50,991 nt of DNA from Bacillota bacterium (lineage in GTDB: Bacteria; Bacillota; Dethiobacteria; Dethiobacterales; Dethiobacteraceae): assembly GCA_018725565.1 (NCBI GenBank), contig QLUR01000019.1:1-50991 (forward strand). The letters are read 5' to 3'. A program made the position numbers and the translations under genes. The notes under the pieces are model-generated. The model saw nothing but the letters and a program-made list of their open reading frames with translations. It was not told the DNA's origin and ran no database searches. The stretch's first letter is position 1. Every line of letters begins with the position of its first letter. Below are positions 35,307 through 43,213 of the stretch, one piece after another.

Positions 35307-36459
35307 AGTCTGCCTGAGAATACTCCAAAAAAATTTGCCGGTAATCTCCATTTACTTTGTTATTTTTATCGCTATATCCATCGTCATGACCGTTGTGATG
35401 GGGCCGGCGGAAACCGGCGGGTTTAGCCGGGAAAAAATTGATCTCGCCTTCTTTGCCGGGGAGGAAACGCCGCTCGTAGCCGGACTGCGCAAGGCGCTCG
35501 CCGCCCAGGTTAATTTCGTGCCCCTTACGGATGAAACCGAAAAGCTGCAGGAGGCCTTGTTTTACCGGAAGGTCCACTACATCCTGCGCGTCCCCGATGG
35601 CTTCACCGCGTCGTTTCTGCGGGGCGGCGGGCCGCTGCTGCTGCAAAGAACAAGCATCCCCGATTCGGCCAGCGCGCTCTACATCGATCTTAGAATTGAT
35701 CGCTATTTGGAGATCCTGCGCCTTTACGTAAACACCTTGCCGGAGCTGGAGCTGCAGGAACAAGTCGCCTTCGCGCTGGATGATCTTTCTCTGGAAACGG
35801 TGGTAATGCTCGCCGCGCCGGAAAGAGAACCGGGCGCGGGAGGCCGCCTGCAATTCTATTTTAATTTTCTGGCCTATACCATTTTGTTTGTGATCATCCT
35901 CGGCATGTCTTCGGTCTTCCTCACCTTTAACGGTTTGGATCTGAAGCGGCGCAATCTCTGCTCGCCGCTCGGCGCGCGCGCCATCAGCCTGCAGTGCTAC
36001 CTGGCCTGCGCGGCCTTTGCCCTGGCCAGCTGGCTTTTGTTGGTTTTAATCAGCCTTCTGTTTGGCTTTCGGGAGATTGCCGGCCCGGCTGCCTGGTTTT
36101 ACATTTTGAACGCACTCGTTTTTGCCGCATGCGCTGCGGGCCTGGCCTATTTAATCGGCAATCTCACCAGGAACGGGGAAGTGGTGAATGCTGCCGCCAA
36201 TATCGTGGCACTGGGCTCAAGCTTTTTGGGAGGCGTCTTTGTGCCGCAGGAGCTGCTGGGGGAAAATGTGTTAAAGATTGCCAGCTTTACGCCCACCTAC
36301 TGGTACGTGCGGGCTAACGCTGCAGTCGCCGCGCTGACAGATTTCAACCTGCAAACGCTGTCCGATTATTTCGCCGCGCTGGTCGTGCAGACCGGATTCG
36401 CCCTTGCCTTCGTCATCATTGCGCTGGTAGTGGTAAAACGCAGGCAGACAGCGTCCTAA
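35293..36459 (+). CDS. ABC-2 type permease (system 1, second)
   Basis: Membrane subunit of 388 residues with the same plan as its partner: one N-terminal helix (about 15-35), an external domain to about residue 190, then six helices. It overlaps the first permease and is preceded by an internal AGGAGG. It probably pairs with it around one channel. Confidence 0.88.
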   Translation: MPVFRVCLRILQKNLPVISIYFVIFIAISIVMTVVMGPAETGGFSREKIDLAFFAGEETPLVAGLRKALAAQVNFVPLTDETEKLQEALFYRKVHYILRVPDGFTASFLRGGGPLLLQRTSIPDSASALYIDLRIDRYLEILRLYVNTLPELELQEQVAFALDDLSLETVVMLAAPEREPGAGGRLQFYFNFLAYTILFVIILGMSSVFLTFNGLDLKRRNLCSPLGARAISLQCYLACAAFALASWLLLVLISLLFGFREIAGPAAWFYILNALVFAACAAGLAYLIGNLTRNGEVVNAAANIVALGSSFLGGVFVPQELLGENVLKIASFTPTYWYVRANAAVAALTDFNLQTLSDYFAALVVQTGFALAFVIIALVVVKRRQTAS

Positions 36460-36469
36460 GGAGGCTTGG

Positions 36470-36598
36470 TTGAGCCGGTTTAAGGGGTGTTTATTTAAGA
36501 ACGGTGATCTTGAGGCTGAATGGGCTCAAGGTCTATTTTCTTTGACCCTTCTTTCTCAGGATGATATTTGTGTCAACAGCGATGATAATATGGGATAG
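36470..36598 (+). CDS. Candidate 42-residue ORF after the ABC operon
   Basis: TTG 36470 is preceded by AAGGAGG and opens a 43-codon frame (42 residues plus stop). The product is acidic and not strongly hydrophobic. I recognise no family. Inside it, CTTGAG/CTCAAG (36509-36530) could be a weak terminator for the ABC operon, which competes with the coding idea. The rest of the gap to 36786 holds only the promoter at 36649-36678. Confidence 0.28.
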   Translation: MSRFKGCLFKNGDLEAEWAQGLFSLTLLSQDDICVNSDDNMG

Positions 36599-36648
36599 CT
36601 CCAAAAGTAAGTTATCATAAAATTAACACAAATTTAACCATAAAAGAG

Positions 36649-36678
36649 TTGACGTCCACGGGCAGCGCATGATACATT
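36649..36678 (+). promoter_or_regulatory. Promoter of the M48 protease gene
   Basis: TTGACG (36649-36654), 18 bases, TACATT (36673-36678) with TG one base before it (extended -10). An A/T-rich stretch upstream (about 36612-36645) resembles an UP element. The M48 ATG is about 100 bases downstream. Confidence 0.6.
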
Positions 36679-36786
36679 TAGCACTAGATGACAACTATTG
36701 CCAAACAAAGTCCTGGGGGACCTGTAAGGATCTGCGGCAGTTGTCAGAAAAATATTAATATTACTCAAAAAAGGGAGGATTGGTCC

Positions 36787-37554
36787 ATGCAATCTTTAGT
36801 ACACCCAAGGGAAAAATTATATTTCGCTTTATCACTGGTAATCAGTCTCTTGGCTTACCTCGCCCTTATCATTTCAGTTGTTGGAATAGTGTACATTATC
36901 ATTTTCGTAGTTGTTGCCTTCATCGCACATGGCCTGTTTATCGGCGCCATCAGGGGTAACGGTATTCGCGTGTCCGACAAACAGTTTCCGGAAGTTTACC
37001 GGCTGGCGCAGCAGATTGCTGAACAGATGGAGATTAGCCCGGTTCCGGCGATCTATGTTTTACAGTCTGGTGGCTTACTTAATGCTTTTGCCACCAAGTT
37101 TATAGGTCGGAACTTTGTAGTTATCTACTCCGATGTGTTGGAACTTGCCTGGGAAAAGGGAGAGTCCGCAGTCGCCTATGTAATCAGTCACGAATTTGCT
37201 CACATTAAACGCAGACATCTCACCTGGCGTTGGCTCTTGTATCCCGCGATGTTAATTCCGTTTTTGGGGGCGGCATATTCCCGGGCATGTGAATATACCT
37301 GCGATCGCATTGCCGCCTACTATCAGCCGGTTGGTGCAGCGGCAGGGCTTCTGGTCTTCGCTGCCGGCAAGAAGCTCTATCATTTTGTCGATCCGGAAGA
37401 ATTTATCAATCAGGCAGAAACGGAGCGGGGTTTTTGGGTTTGGTTCGCCGAAGTTCTTTCAACGCACCCGAACCTGCCCAAACGCTTGAGAGCTCTGCAA
37501 AAGGCCGAGCATTTTCAGAGGCCGAGCCCGCAAACATTTAATGTCACCACCTAG
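36787..37554 (+). CDS. M48 family (HtpX-like) membrane metalloprotease
   Basis: Membrane zinc protease resembling HtpX-type M48 peptidases. ATG 36787 has GGGAGG 8 bases upstream and gives 255 residues; the longer open frame adds a non-family N-terminus. Two N-terminal helices (about 12-30 and 33-52) precede the active site HEFAH at residues 135-139, and the third-ligand region follows in CEYTCDRIAAYY. A gene for an SPFH-domain protein lies 93 bases downstream, and SPFH proteins are known partners of membrane proteases (HflKC with FtsH). Confidence 0.88.
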   Translation: MQSLVHPREKLYFALSLVISLLAYLALIISVVGIVYIIIFVVVAFIAHGLFIGAIRGNGIRVSDKQFPEVYRLAQQIAEQMEISPVPAIYVLQSGGLLNAFATKFIGRNFVVIYSDVLELAWEKGESAVAYVISHEFAHIKRRHLTWRWLLYPAMLIPFLGAAYSRACEYTCDRIAAYYQPVGAAAGLLVFAAGKKLYHFVDPEEFINQAETERGFWVWFAEVLSTHPNLPKRLRALQKAEHFQRPSPQTFNVTT

Positions 37555-37647
37555 GCCAATATTTCCTGCTTTGTGGCTGCGGTAGCAGCGGGCTGCTTGG
37601 GGCTGACATGACTGCCGGCATATTATCGGGAGGAGATACGGACGATT

Positions 37648-38598
37648 ATGGAGGAGTTTCCGGCTAGAAAGATCAGCGGTTTTCCTGTGTTGTTTGTGAT
37701 ACTGGCTCTGTTGGCGCTGGCGGTATATCTCATAGTCCTGGGGGCAGGCCCCGCTGCCAATGCCTGGGTTGCCGCCGGCTCGGCGATATCAGTCCTGCTG
37801 TTTATCGCGTTCTCCGGTCTGACCATTGTGCCCCCTAACCATGGCAATGTGGTGACCTTCTTCGGAAGCTACATCGGCAGCATCCGGACGAGCGGCTTTT
37901 GGTTCGTCAAACCCTTAAGCGGAAGAGAGCGGGTCAGCCTGCAGGTGCGCAACTTCAAGACCAAGACGCTGAAGGTCAACGATGCCGAGGGCAACCCGGT
38001 CGAGGTTGCGGCGGTGATCGTCTTCCGGGTGGTAGACACCGAGAAGGCCATCCTCGAAGTAGAAAACTACGAGGAATTCGTGGAGATTCAGAGCAAGACC
38101 GCGCTGCGCCAGATCGCCGCCAAATACCCTTACGACCTCTTTGGAGACGACCAGAGCGCCATTTCCCTGCGCGGCGACTGCGAGGCGATCGCCCGGGAGC
38201 TGCACGATGACCTGCAGATCCGCCTGGCGGTGGCCGGCCTTGAGGTGATTGACGCGCGGCTTACCCATCTAGCTTACGCCACGGAAGTGGCCAATGCTAT
38301 GCTGCAACGACAGCAGGCCAGCGCCATTCTGGCCGCCAAACAGAAGATCGTGGACGGCGCGGTGGGCATCGCCCAGCTCGCCGTCACCCAGATCAACGCG
38401 CAGGCCGGCGTGGAGCTGTCCGCCTACGAGAAGGTAGCCATGATCAACAATCTCCTTGTCAGTATTGTCTCAGACAAAGCGGCGCAACCTGTCATCAATG
38501 TCGATCTGCGCTCGCTTTTGCCCGAGATCGAGGAAACCGTCCGGAAGGCAGGAGCCGGCTCAGGATCCGCGGCCGCTCCCCCACCTCCTGCTGAATAG
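37648..38598 (+). CDS. SPFH/band-7 domain membrane scaffold protein
   Basis: Stomatin/flotillin-type protein of 316 residues. Two close N-terminal membrane helices (about 10-33 and 36-56) are followed by the SPFH domain (about 58-235: VPPNHGNVVTFFGSYIGSIR, then VEVAAVIVFRVVDTEKAI). Next comes a helical oligomerisation segment (VANAMLQRQQASAILAAKQKIVDGAV). The C-terminus is a Gly/Ser/Ala/Pro-rich tail. The family organises membrane microdomains and controls proteases. With the M48 gene upstream it may form a membrane quality-control pair (inference). Confidence 0.9.
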   Translation: MEEFPARKISGFPVLFVILALLALAVYLIVLGAGPAANAWVAAGSAISVLLFIAFSGLTIVPPNHGNVVTFFGSYIGSIRTSGFWFVKPLSGRERVSLQVRNFKTKTLKVNDAEGNPVEVAAVIVFRVVDTEKAILEVENYEEFVEIQSKTALRQIAAKYPYDLFGDDQSAISLRGDCEAIARELHDDLQIRLAVAGLEVIDARLTHLAYATEVANAMLQRQQASAILAAKQKIVDGAVGIAQLAVTQINAQAGVELSAYEKVAMINNLLVSIVSDKAAQPVINVDLRSLLPEIEETVRKAGAGSGSAAAPPPPAE

Positions 38599-38609
38599 TT
38601 AAATATGCG

Positions 38610-38645
38610 TACCAGGCCGATCGGGGCAACCCGGTCGGCCTGGTA
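38610..38645 (+). terminator. Terminator after the SPFH gene
   Basis: TACCAGGCCGA (38610-38620) pairs perfectly with TCGGCCTGGTA (38635-38645). The 3' side is only moderately T-rich (CTTTGCAGGCTCTTTT). Confidence 0.65.
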
Positions 38646-38698
38646 CTTTGCAGGCTCTTTTGCCGGCTGTTCCGCTGGCCTTCTCTGGCGATATGCTG

Positions 38699-38743
38699 AA
38701 CGCAAGCCGGTTTAAAATACTCGGTCAGGCCAGATCTTTCAGC
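38699..38743 (+). repeat. 45-bp direct repeat, left copy
   Basis: This segment recurs at 43328-43372 with 43 of 45 bases identical. The left copy covers the last codons and stop of the small membrane protein gene (minus strand) and its 3' flank. The two copies bracket the DUF2089 pair and the second ABC exporter. Confidence 0.85.
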
Positions 38744-39003
38744 TTCATTTTGTCCAATTCAAACATCCGGTAAAGGGTTCTTGCTACGAAGAATAACGGG
38801 AAGAATATAAATACCAATATAGCTCCGATCCGCACAAACAGAAACCAGATCTGATCAGGCTGGCCGCTCAAAAACGCATACAGCCCCACCCCCAGCAGCA
38901 CAGTCCCTAAGATCACAGACACAATATTCATGGACAAAATCAGGGTCTTAAGTTTTCCCCTGGCGACAAAAACTCCGGCCAAGATACCATAAACCGCCCC
39001 CAA
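38725..39003 (-). CDS. Small three-helix membrane protein, unknown function
   Basis: A 92-residue, strongly hydrophobic protein with about three membrane helices (about 2-15, 20-45 and 52-75) and a charged C-terminus (ELDKMKLKDLA). The TTG start at 39003 has AGAGGTG 8 bases upstream. It follows the DUF2089-like regulator gene by 65 bases on the same strand and is probably in its operon, so it may be the target of that regulator. I do not recognise the family. Confidence 0.65.
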   Translation of the reverse strand: MGAVYGILAGVFVARGKLKTLILSMNIVSVILGTVLLGVGLYAFLSGQPDQIWFLFVRIGAILVFIFFPLFFVARTLYRMFELDKMKLKDLA

Positions 39004-39068
39004 TATACCAACACCTCTGTCGAGTCATATGCTAAGTATGCCGATTACGCTTTCCGAAAACAACACAG

Positions 39069-39365
39069 CTATTCCCCTTTCTCTCTTTTATATTCCTGAA
39101 TCAGCAATTTGGCTATCTGGGCCTCAATCTCTCCATTCAGCGCTTTGGATTTGATGAACAAGACATATCTGTCCTCTTCCGGCCCGGCGTCGTCCCATAT
39201 CTTGATCTTTTGGATAAGCCGGTCGAGCCGCAGCCGTATGGTCGGATAGGTGACACCGTACTGCCCCGCCAAATCCTTCAATGACCCTGACGATAACACA
39301 AACCGCTTCATAAACTGGATATCTTCGTCTTCTAAACTATCAATCCACCGATATATAACAACCAC
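39069..39365 (-). CDS. DUF2089-like helix-turn-helix regulator
   Basis: A 98-residue protein resembling DUF2089-type regulators. LEDEDIQFMKRFVLSSGSLK is followed by a sigma-70 region-4-like helix-turn-helix (DLAGQYGVTYPTIRLRLDRL). The start is unclear: GTG 39365 is in frame but lies inside the Shine-Dalgarno GGAGGTGG, while an ATA 8 bases after that site would be non-standard. The promoter upstream is covered by a perfect inverted repeat, suggesting self-repression. The downstream gene encodes a small membrane protein. Confidence 0.72.
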   Translation of the reverse strand: MVVIYRWIDSLEDEDIQFMKRFVLSSGSLKDLAGQYGVTYPTIRLRLDRLIQKIKIWDDAGPEEDRYVLFIKSKALNGEIEAQIAKLLIQEYKREKGE

Positions 39366-39404
39366 CTCCGTTTAATTAATTCTATCTGCGCCTAAATATA
39401 ATAT

Positions 39405-39444
39405 TTAATATTATTATATTACACTTGAATAATATTAAAGTCAA
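39405..39444 (-). promoter_or_regulatory. Promoter with 11-bp inverted-repeat operator
   Basis: The minus strand reads TTGACT (39439-39444), 17 bases, TAATAT (39416-39421). A perfect repeat, TTAATATTATT (39405-39415) and AATAATATTAA (39428-39438), brackets the -10 box and fills the spacer. The likely ligand is the DUF2089-like regulator. Confidence 0.72.
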
Positions 39445-39496
39445 TGTTATATTATTGGGAGACAACGGCAGCAATAAAAAAAGAATTATCTCTATC

Positions 39497-39525
39497 TTGA
39501 TATTTCAGCCAAGCCGGCCTATCTT
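39497..39525 (+). promoter_or_regulatory. Candidate promoter of the second ABC exporter locus
   Basis: TTGATA (39497-39502), 17 bases, TATCTT (39520-39525). An imperfect palindrome (about 39531-39546, GCGAAGCATGCTTTGC) follows immediately. Confidence 0.4.
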
Positions 39526-39621
39526 AAATGCGAAGCATGCTTTGCATCGATCGCCGCGCCGCATAGCGGTCTATGGAAATTAAGAATAATGCAGCGATTT
39601 TAAATTTACGGAGTGATAGAA

Positions 39622-39693
39622 GTGGGCTATTGGTTATTTATGTTGATCATGGTTATGTTTATACCTTATATAAACTGCCTGCTTTTTCTGTAA
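39622..39693 (+). CDS. Candidate 23-residue hydrophobic microprotein
   Basis: GTG 39622 has GGAG 8 bases upstream and opens 23 codons before TAA at 39691-39693. Nearly every residue is hydrophobic (MGYWLFMLIMVMF at the start, one Pro, one Asn, one Cys), so it would form a single membrane helix with no charged residue. The ABC ATPase gene starts 25 bases later. It could be a membrane micropeptide subunit, a peptide substrate of the exporter, or a translated leader. Known only from this reading. Confidence 0.42.
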   Translation: MGYWLFMLIMVMFIPYINCLLFL

Positions 39694-39718
39694 AATTCGC
39701 TCATAAGGAGGGACCCTG

Positions 39719-40513
39719 GTGAACTGTGCGCCAGAACCGGTGCTTGAGCTGAATAATCTGTCCAAGAGCTACAACGACTTGCCGGCTGTGCAGAATATTT
39801 CCCTGACGGTCAACAGAGGGGAAATCTTCGGTTTTCTTGGGCCTAACGGCGCAGGAAAGACCACTACCATGAAATGCTGCGCCGGATTGCTGCGGCCAAG
39901 CGGCGGCTCCGTGTACATCGCAGGGTTCGACCTGGCGCGGCAGCCGGCCGCAGCCAAGGCTTTGCTGGGATTTGTTCCCGATAACCCCTACCTCTACGAT
40001 AAAATGACCGGCCACGAGATGGCTGTTTTTGCCGCCAGGCTCTACGGCGCGGCGACGGAAGGGCTGCCGGATAAAGTGATCAGCTACTTTCGCCTCTTTG
40101 AGATGGAAGCCGAGTGTAAACAGCTGATCCAGGGCTACTCCCGGGGCATGCGCCAGAAGACCGCTCTGGTGGCTGCCTTATTGCACCAACCCTCTTTGCT
40201 GCTGGTCGACGAGCCGACAGCTAACCTTGACCCCAGAAGCTCGCGGTTGGTAAAAGACATTTTTCAGTCACTCAAAGCGCAGGGCCGCTCTGTCTTTTTG
40301 TCCACTCACGTTATGGAGATCGCCGAAAATCTCTGCGACCGCATCGCCATTATCGCCGGGGGCAAGCTGCAGGCACTGGGAAGCATGGAGCAGCTGCGCA
40401 AGCAGATCCGCGGCGGGTCGCTGGAAGAGATCTTCCTTGCTCTGACCGGCGGAGATGACCCGGAAACGCAAAAGGTGCTGCAGGAGCTAATCCGCGCGGA
40501 AGGAGAGCGCTGA
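39719..40513 (+). CDS. ABC exporter ATPase (system 2)
   Basis: Nucleotide-binding subunit of 264 residues; GTG 39719 is preceded by GGAGG 7 bases upstream. Walker A GPNGAGKTT is at 41-49, the signature is YSRGM (140-144) rather than LSGGQ, Walker B LLLVDEP is at 160-166, and the switch histidine is in LSTHVME. The next gene, a 555-residue membrane protein, starts 1 base after the stop. The EcsA-like size and signature suggest an EcsAB-type or polypeptide exporter, but the substrate is unknown. Confidence 0.92.
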   Translation: MNCAPEPVLELNNLSKSYNDLPAVQNISLTVNRGEIFGFLGPNGAGKTTTMKCCAGLLRPSGGSVYIAGFDLARQPAAAKALLGFVPDNPYLYDKMTGHEMAVFAARLYGAATEGLPDKVISYFRLFEMEAECKQLIQGYSRGMRQKTALVAALLHQPSLLLVDEPTANLDPRSSRLVKDIFQSLKAQGRSVFLSTHVMEIAENLCDRIAIIAGGKLQALGSMEQLRKQIRGGSLEEIFLALTGGDDPETQKVLQELIRAEGER

Positions 40514-40514
40514 G

Positions 40515-42182
40515 ATGGAGCAACTGTACCTGCTGTTCCAAAAGGAGCTGCTCCTGTGGCGTAACAGCTACTGGCGTACACGCAAACAGATAGCGCTTAC
40601 TTTGGCTGTGGCCGCGCCGGTCGCCCTGGTGGCAGTGTTCAGCGGCAGAGCTGTGCTGCGCTGGTTCAGCCCGATCGCCGAGGCGGTCCAGGGCGGTTTG
40701 ACGGTACATGCCTTGTCGCCGCTGGTGGCGCTGCTGATGGTCTGGCTGTTTATGCTCTTCTTTTTTTCCGCTGCCATGCTAAGCCGGGAACGGCTTCTCC
40801 TCACGCCCGACCTGCCCTTTTTGATGGCTACGCCCGTTAACGCCAAAATCATCCTGGCACAGCGGTTGATTTTCTTAACCTTTCTTTCCCCCTTCGGTTT
40901 CTTCGAAGTAGCCGTCTTCGGTCTGACTCCGCTGGCAGCGCTGGGTTTTCTGACCGCGGCGCCCTGGTTTTACTATCTGTTGCTTTTGCCGCTGATCTAT
41001 CTTTACCGGGTTATACCGGCCGCTTTGGGAGTTATGCTGATCATGCTGCTTTTGCGCATACTGTCTCCCCACCGCCTATATCAGGCGCTGGGCGCCGGAA
41101 ATTTACTGCTGGGCGGGCTGCAATTTTATATTATTTGGGGCGGCTCACAAGCGATTTTGGCCGCATGGTCTGCGCGGCTTGCCGCTTTGGAGCCGGTCTT
41201 ATGGGTTCTTCCTCCTTTGGCGGCTACGCGCGATTTGTTACTTAGCCTTATGGGAGGAGAGATCAGCCCCTGGCCGCCGCTTTTAATACTGGCCGGCAGC
41301 GTTATTTTAAGTATAACCCTGACTTTGACGGTATTGGGACGGCTCTATTTTCACAACTATGAGCGCCTGCAGCGCGCTCAGCAGCGGGCGCCGAAAAAGA
41401 TTCGGCCCGAACAAGCCGCGTCCGGCGGTATAAACCGCTTCGCCAAGCGCTCTCTTATCTGGTTTCTGGTTCTGGAGCACTGGAAAATGGCGGCGCGCAA
41501 CCGGGAGATGCTCCAGGCAGGTATATTTTTCATCGCTCTGCTTCCCGCTTATCTGTTCACCGTAGAAAGGTTTGCCGGCGGCAGCCCGCCGTGGGTGATG
41601 CTGCTTAATGTGGCCGCGGTTGCCTTCTGCGCCCACCTGGCCATACTGCTTTTGTTTATACCGTACTCCATGGCCGTTGACCGCCTCGCCCTTCAAAGGC
41701 AATATTGGTTTTATAAGGTTGCGCCGGTGGAAGGCAACACTTTTGCCGGATCGCTCTTTCTGGCACACTGCCTGCCCTCTTTGGCGCTTGCTCTTCTTCT
41801 TATCATTCCGGTGGGCTATTTTACCGGCTTTCCCGGCGGCGAGATACTCCCGAAGGTAGGATTATTGGCGTTGCTAGTCATCTCGTCGGTGGCGCTGCAG
41901 CAGCTGACCATGCTCATTGAAGCTGCATCTATAGACGAAGAAGCAACGCTTCTTACCAGAATAGCGCGCGAGGCCACTATCTTGTATGGTCCGCTCCTTA
42001 TGCTGCCTCTGGCTATCGCTTTTTATTATCCCTACATCAGTCTTTTGTCCTTTATGCACAGCTTGCCACAATCTGTGCTGATAACTTTTGCCACTCTGCT
42101 TACCGTCACGCTGGCGATAACAGTTACCTGGCGGTCGCTCTGCCGCATGGCCGCCGCCTGGCAGGCCATGGAGATCAAATAA
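40515..42182 (+). CDS. Large ABC transporter membrane protein (system 2)
   Basis: A 555-residue membrane protein with roughly ten to twelve helices, in two blocks around a hydrophilic centre (about 275-320, rich in Arg/Lys/Gln). The two-block layout suggests one polypeptide serving as both halves of the channel. It starts 1 base after the ATPase stop. It is followed by AAGGAGG and a YhfC-like membrane protein gene. No specific substrate family was recognised. Confidence 0.8.
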   Translation: MEQLYLLFQKELLLWRNSYWRTRKQIALTLAVAAPVALVAVFSGRAVLRWFSPIAEAVQGGLTVHALSPLVALLMVWLFMLFFFSAAMLSRERLLLTPDLPFLMATPVNAKIILAQRLIFLTFLSPFGFFEVAVFGLTPLAALGFLTAAPWFYYLLLLPLIYLYRVIPAALGVMLIMLLLRILSPHRLYQALGAGNLLLGGLQFYIIWGGSQAILAAWSARLAALEPVLWVLPPLAATRDLLLSLMGGEISPWPPLLILAGSVILSITLTLTVLGRLYFHNYERLQRAQQRAPKKIRPEQAASGGINRFAKRSLIWFLVLEHWKMAARNREMLQAGIFFIALLPAYLFTVERFAGGSPPWVMLLNVAAVAFCAHLAILLLFIPYSMAVDRLALQRQYWFYKVAPVEGNTFAGSLFLAHCLPSLALALLLIIPVGYFTGFPGGEILPKVGLLALLVISSVALQQLTMLIEAASIDEEATLLTRIAREATILYGPLLMLPLAIAFYYPYISLLSFMHSLPQSVLITFATLLTVTLAITVTWRSLCRMAAAWQAMEIK

Positions 42183-42196
42183 GGAGGTCTAAGCAG

Positions 42197-43195
42197 GTGG
42201 AAACAAAAAAGCACATAAAGGGCTTAAGATTGACAATAGTTGTGATTGTGGCAGTAGTGGTCGGTCTTCTTATGCGAGTTATAGAGAATGCTTTCCATCT
42301 CGATATACATCTGCTGCTAAGTGGCTTCATCATCGGTCTAGTAGTGGTTAGCGTGGATTCTTTTGTTGCCGCTAGACTTAGCAACAAACCAAAGGACAGC
42401 GACAAAAGTCAGCTAAAAATATCTCCTCTCGATTTGATCCCCAGTATGATTCCAGGCTTAGGGATGATAGGCGTCGCGGGGGTATCCGTACAGTGGATTC
42501 TAAATCTGGGCGCGGAATGGTCGGTAGTAAGGATGGGAATTTTTGCTTGGATTACCTCCGTGGCTTTAAAATTTGCTTTTGACGCCATTTTCAGTAAAAG
42601 ATTTCTTAAATTTCTGAAAAGCAAGCTTCCGACTAAATTATCAGGCCCTTTTTCCTGGACATATATCGGGCTTTTGACGGGAATTTTTGAGTGCGGGATT
42701 TCTTTAGCCTTTGTCCTGCAATTCGATATATTATATCAAGCAAGTTGGGTTGATATTTTGGCTTTTGGCATTGGATTCGGGGCTTTTGAAGCGTTCGCCC
42801 TTGGGTTGCTGGTCTTAGCCCAGATCAGCCAGTATATGCTCCGTCCTGAATCCATACCTGTAACTGAAGAAGAATATAAGAAAAAGGAAGATTGGAAAAC
42901 CATCTGCAATTACGCTATATTGTTACCTGCACCAATTGTCGAAAGAGTTTCGACGTTATGTATACATGTTTTTAGCAGTGTACTTATTATTTTGGCGGTT
43001 CAGCAGAATAATTATCTCTTGTTTTGGCTTTCATTCTGGTTTAAAACTCTGGTTGACGGAATCGCTGGATGGCTCCATTTAGAGTATGATGCCGGAAACG
43101 TTACCAGGGCCTCTCCGGTATGGGCACATCAATCTATTTTTATGATTTTAGCTCTTCTCAGCGTAGCTGGAACAATTCTTTTACAGAGAATCTGA
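42197..43195 (+). CDS. YhfC-like membrane protein with altered active site
   Basis: A 332-residue protein with about eight helices that resembles the YhfC group of intramembrane glutamic/metallo proteases. The pattern GIFECGIS, GIGFGAFEA, ERVSTLCIH and KTLVD is in the family order. Where active members have Glu-Glu and Gly-His-Gly-Gly motifs, this one has Glu165-Cys166 and Phe194 in place of His. E198, E249, H257 and D287 remain. It may be inactive or act differently. Being last in the ABC locus, it may process or protect against the exported compound (inference). Confidence 0.62.
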   Translation: METKKHIKGLRLTIVVIVAVVVGLLMRVIENAFHLDIHLLLSGFIIGLVVVSVDSFVAARLSNKPKDSDKSQLKISPLDLIPSMIPGLGMIGVAGVSVQWILNLGAEWSVVRMGIFAWITSVALKFAFDAIFSKRFLKFLKSKLPTKLSGPFSWTYIGLLTGIFECGISLAFVLQFDILYQASWVDILAFGIGFGAFEAFALGLLVLAQISQYMLRPESIPVTEEEYKKKEDWKTICNYAILLPAPIVERVSTLCIHVFSSVLIILAVQQNNYLLFWLSFWFKTLVDGIAGWLHLEYDAGNVTRASPVWAHQSIFMILALLSVAGTILLQRI

Positions 43196-43213
43196 TGCCC
43201 GAAAGACTATACT

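Noticed and set aside
36688-36786. N-terminal extension of the M48 protease with two cysteines
   Set aside because: It lacks an SD, while ATG 36787 has a strong one and gives the family N-terminus.
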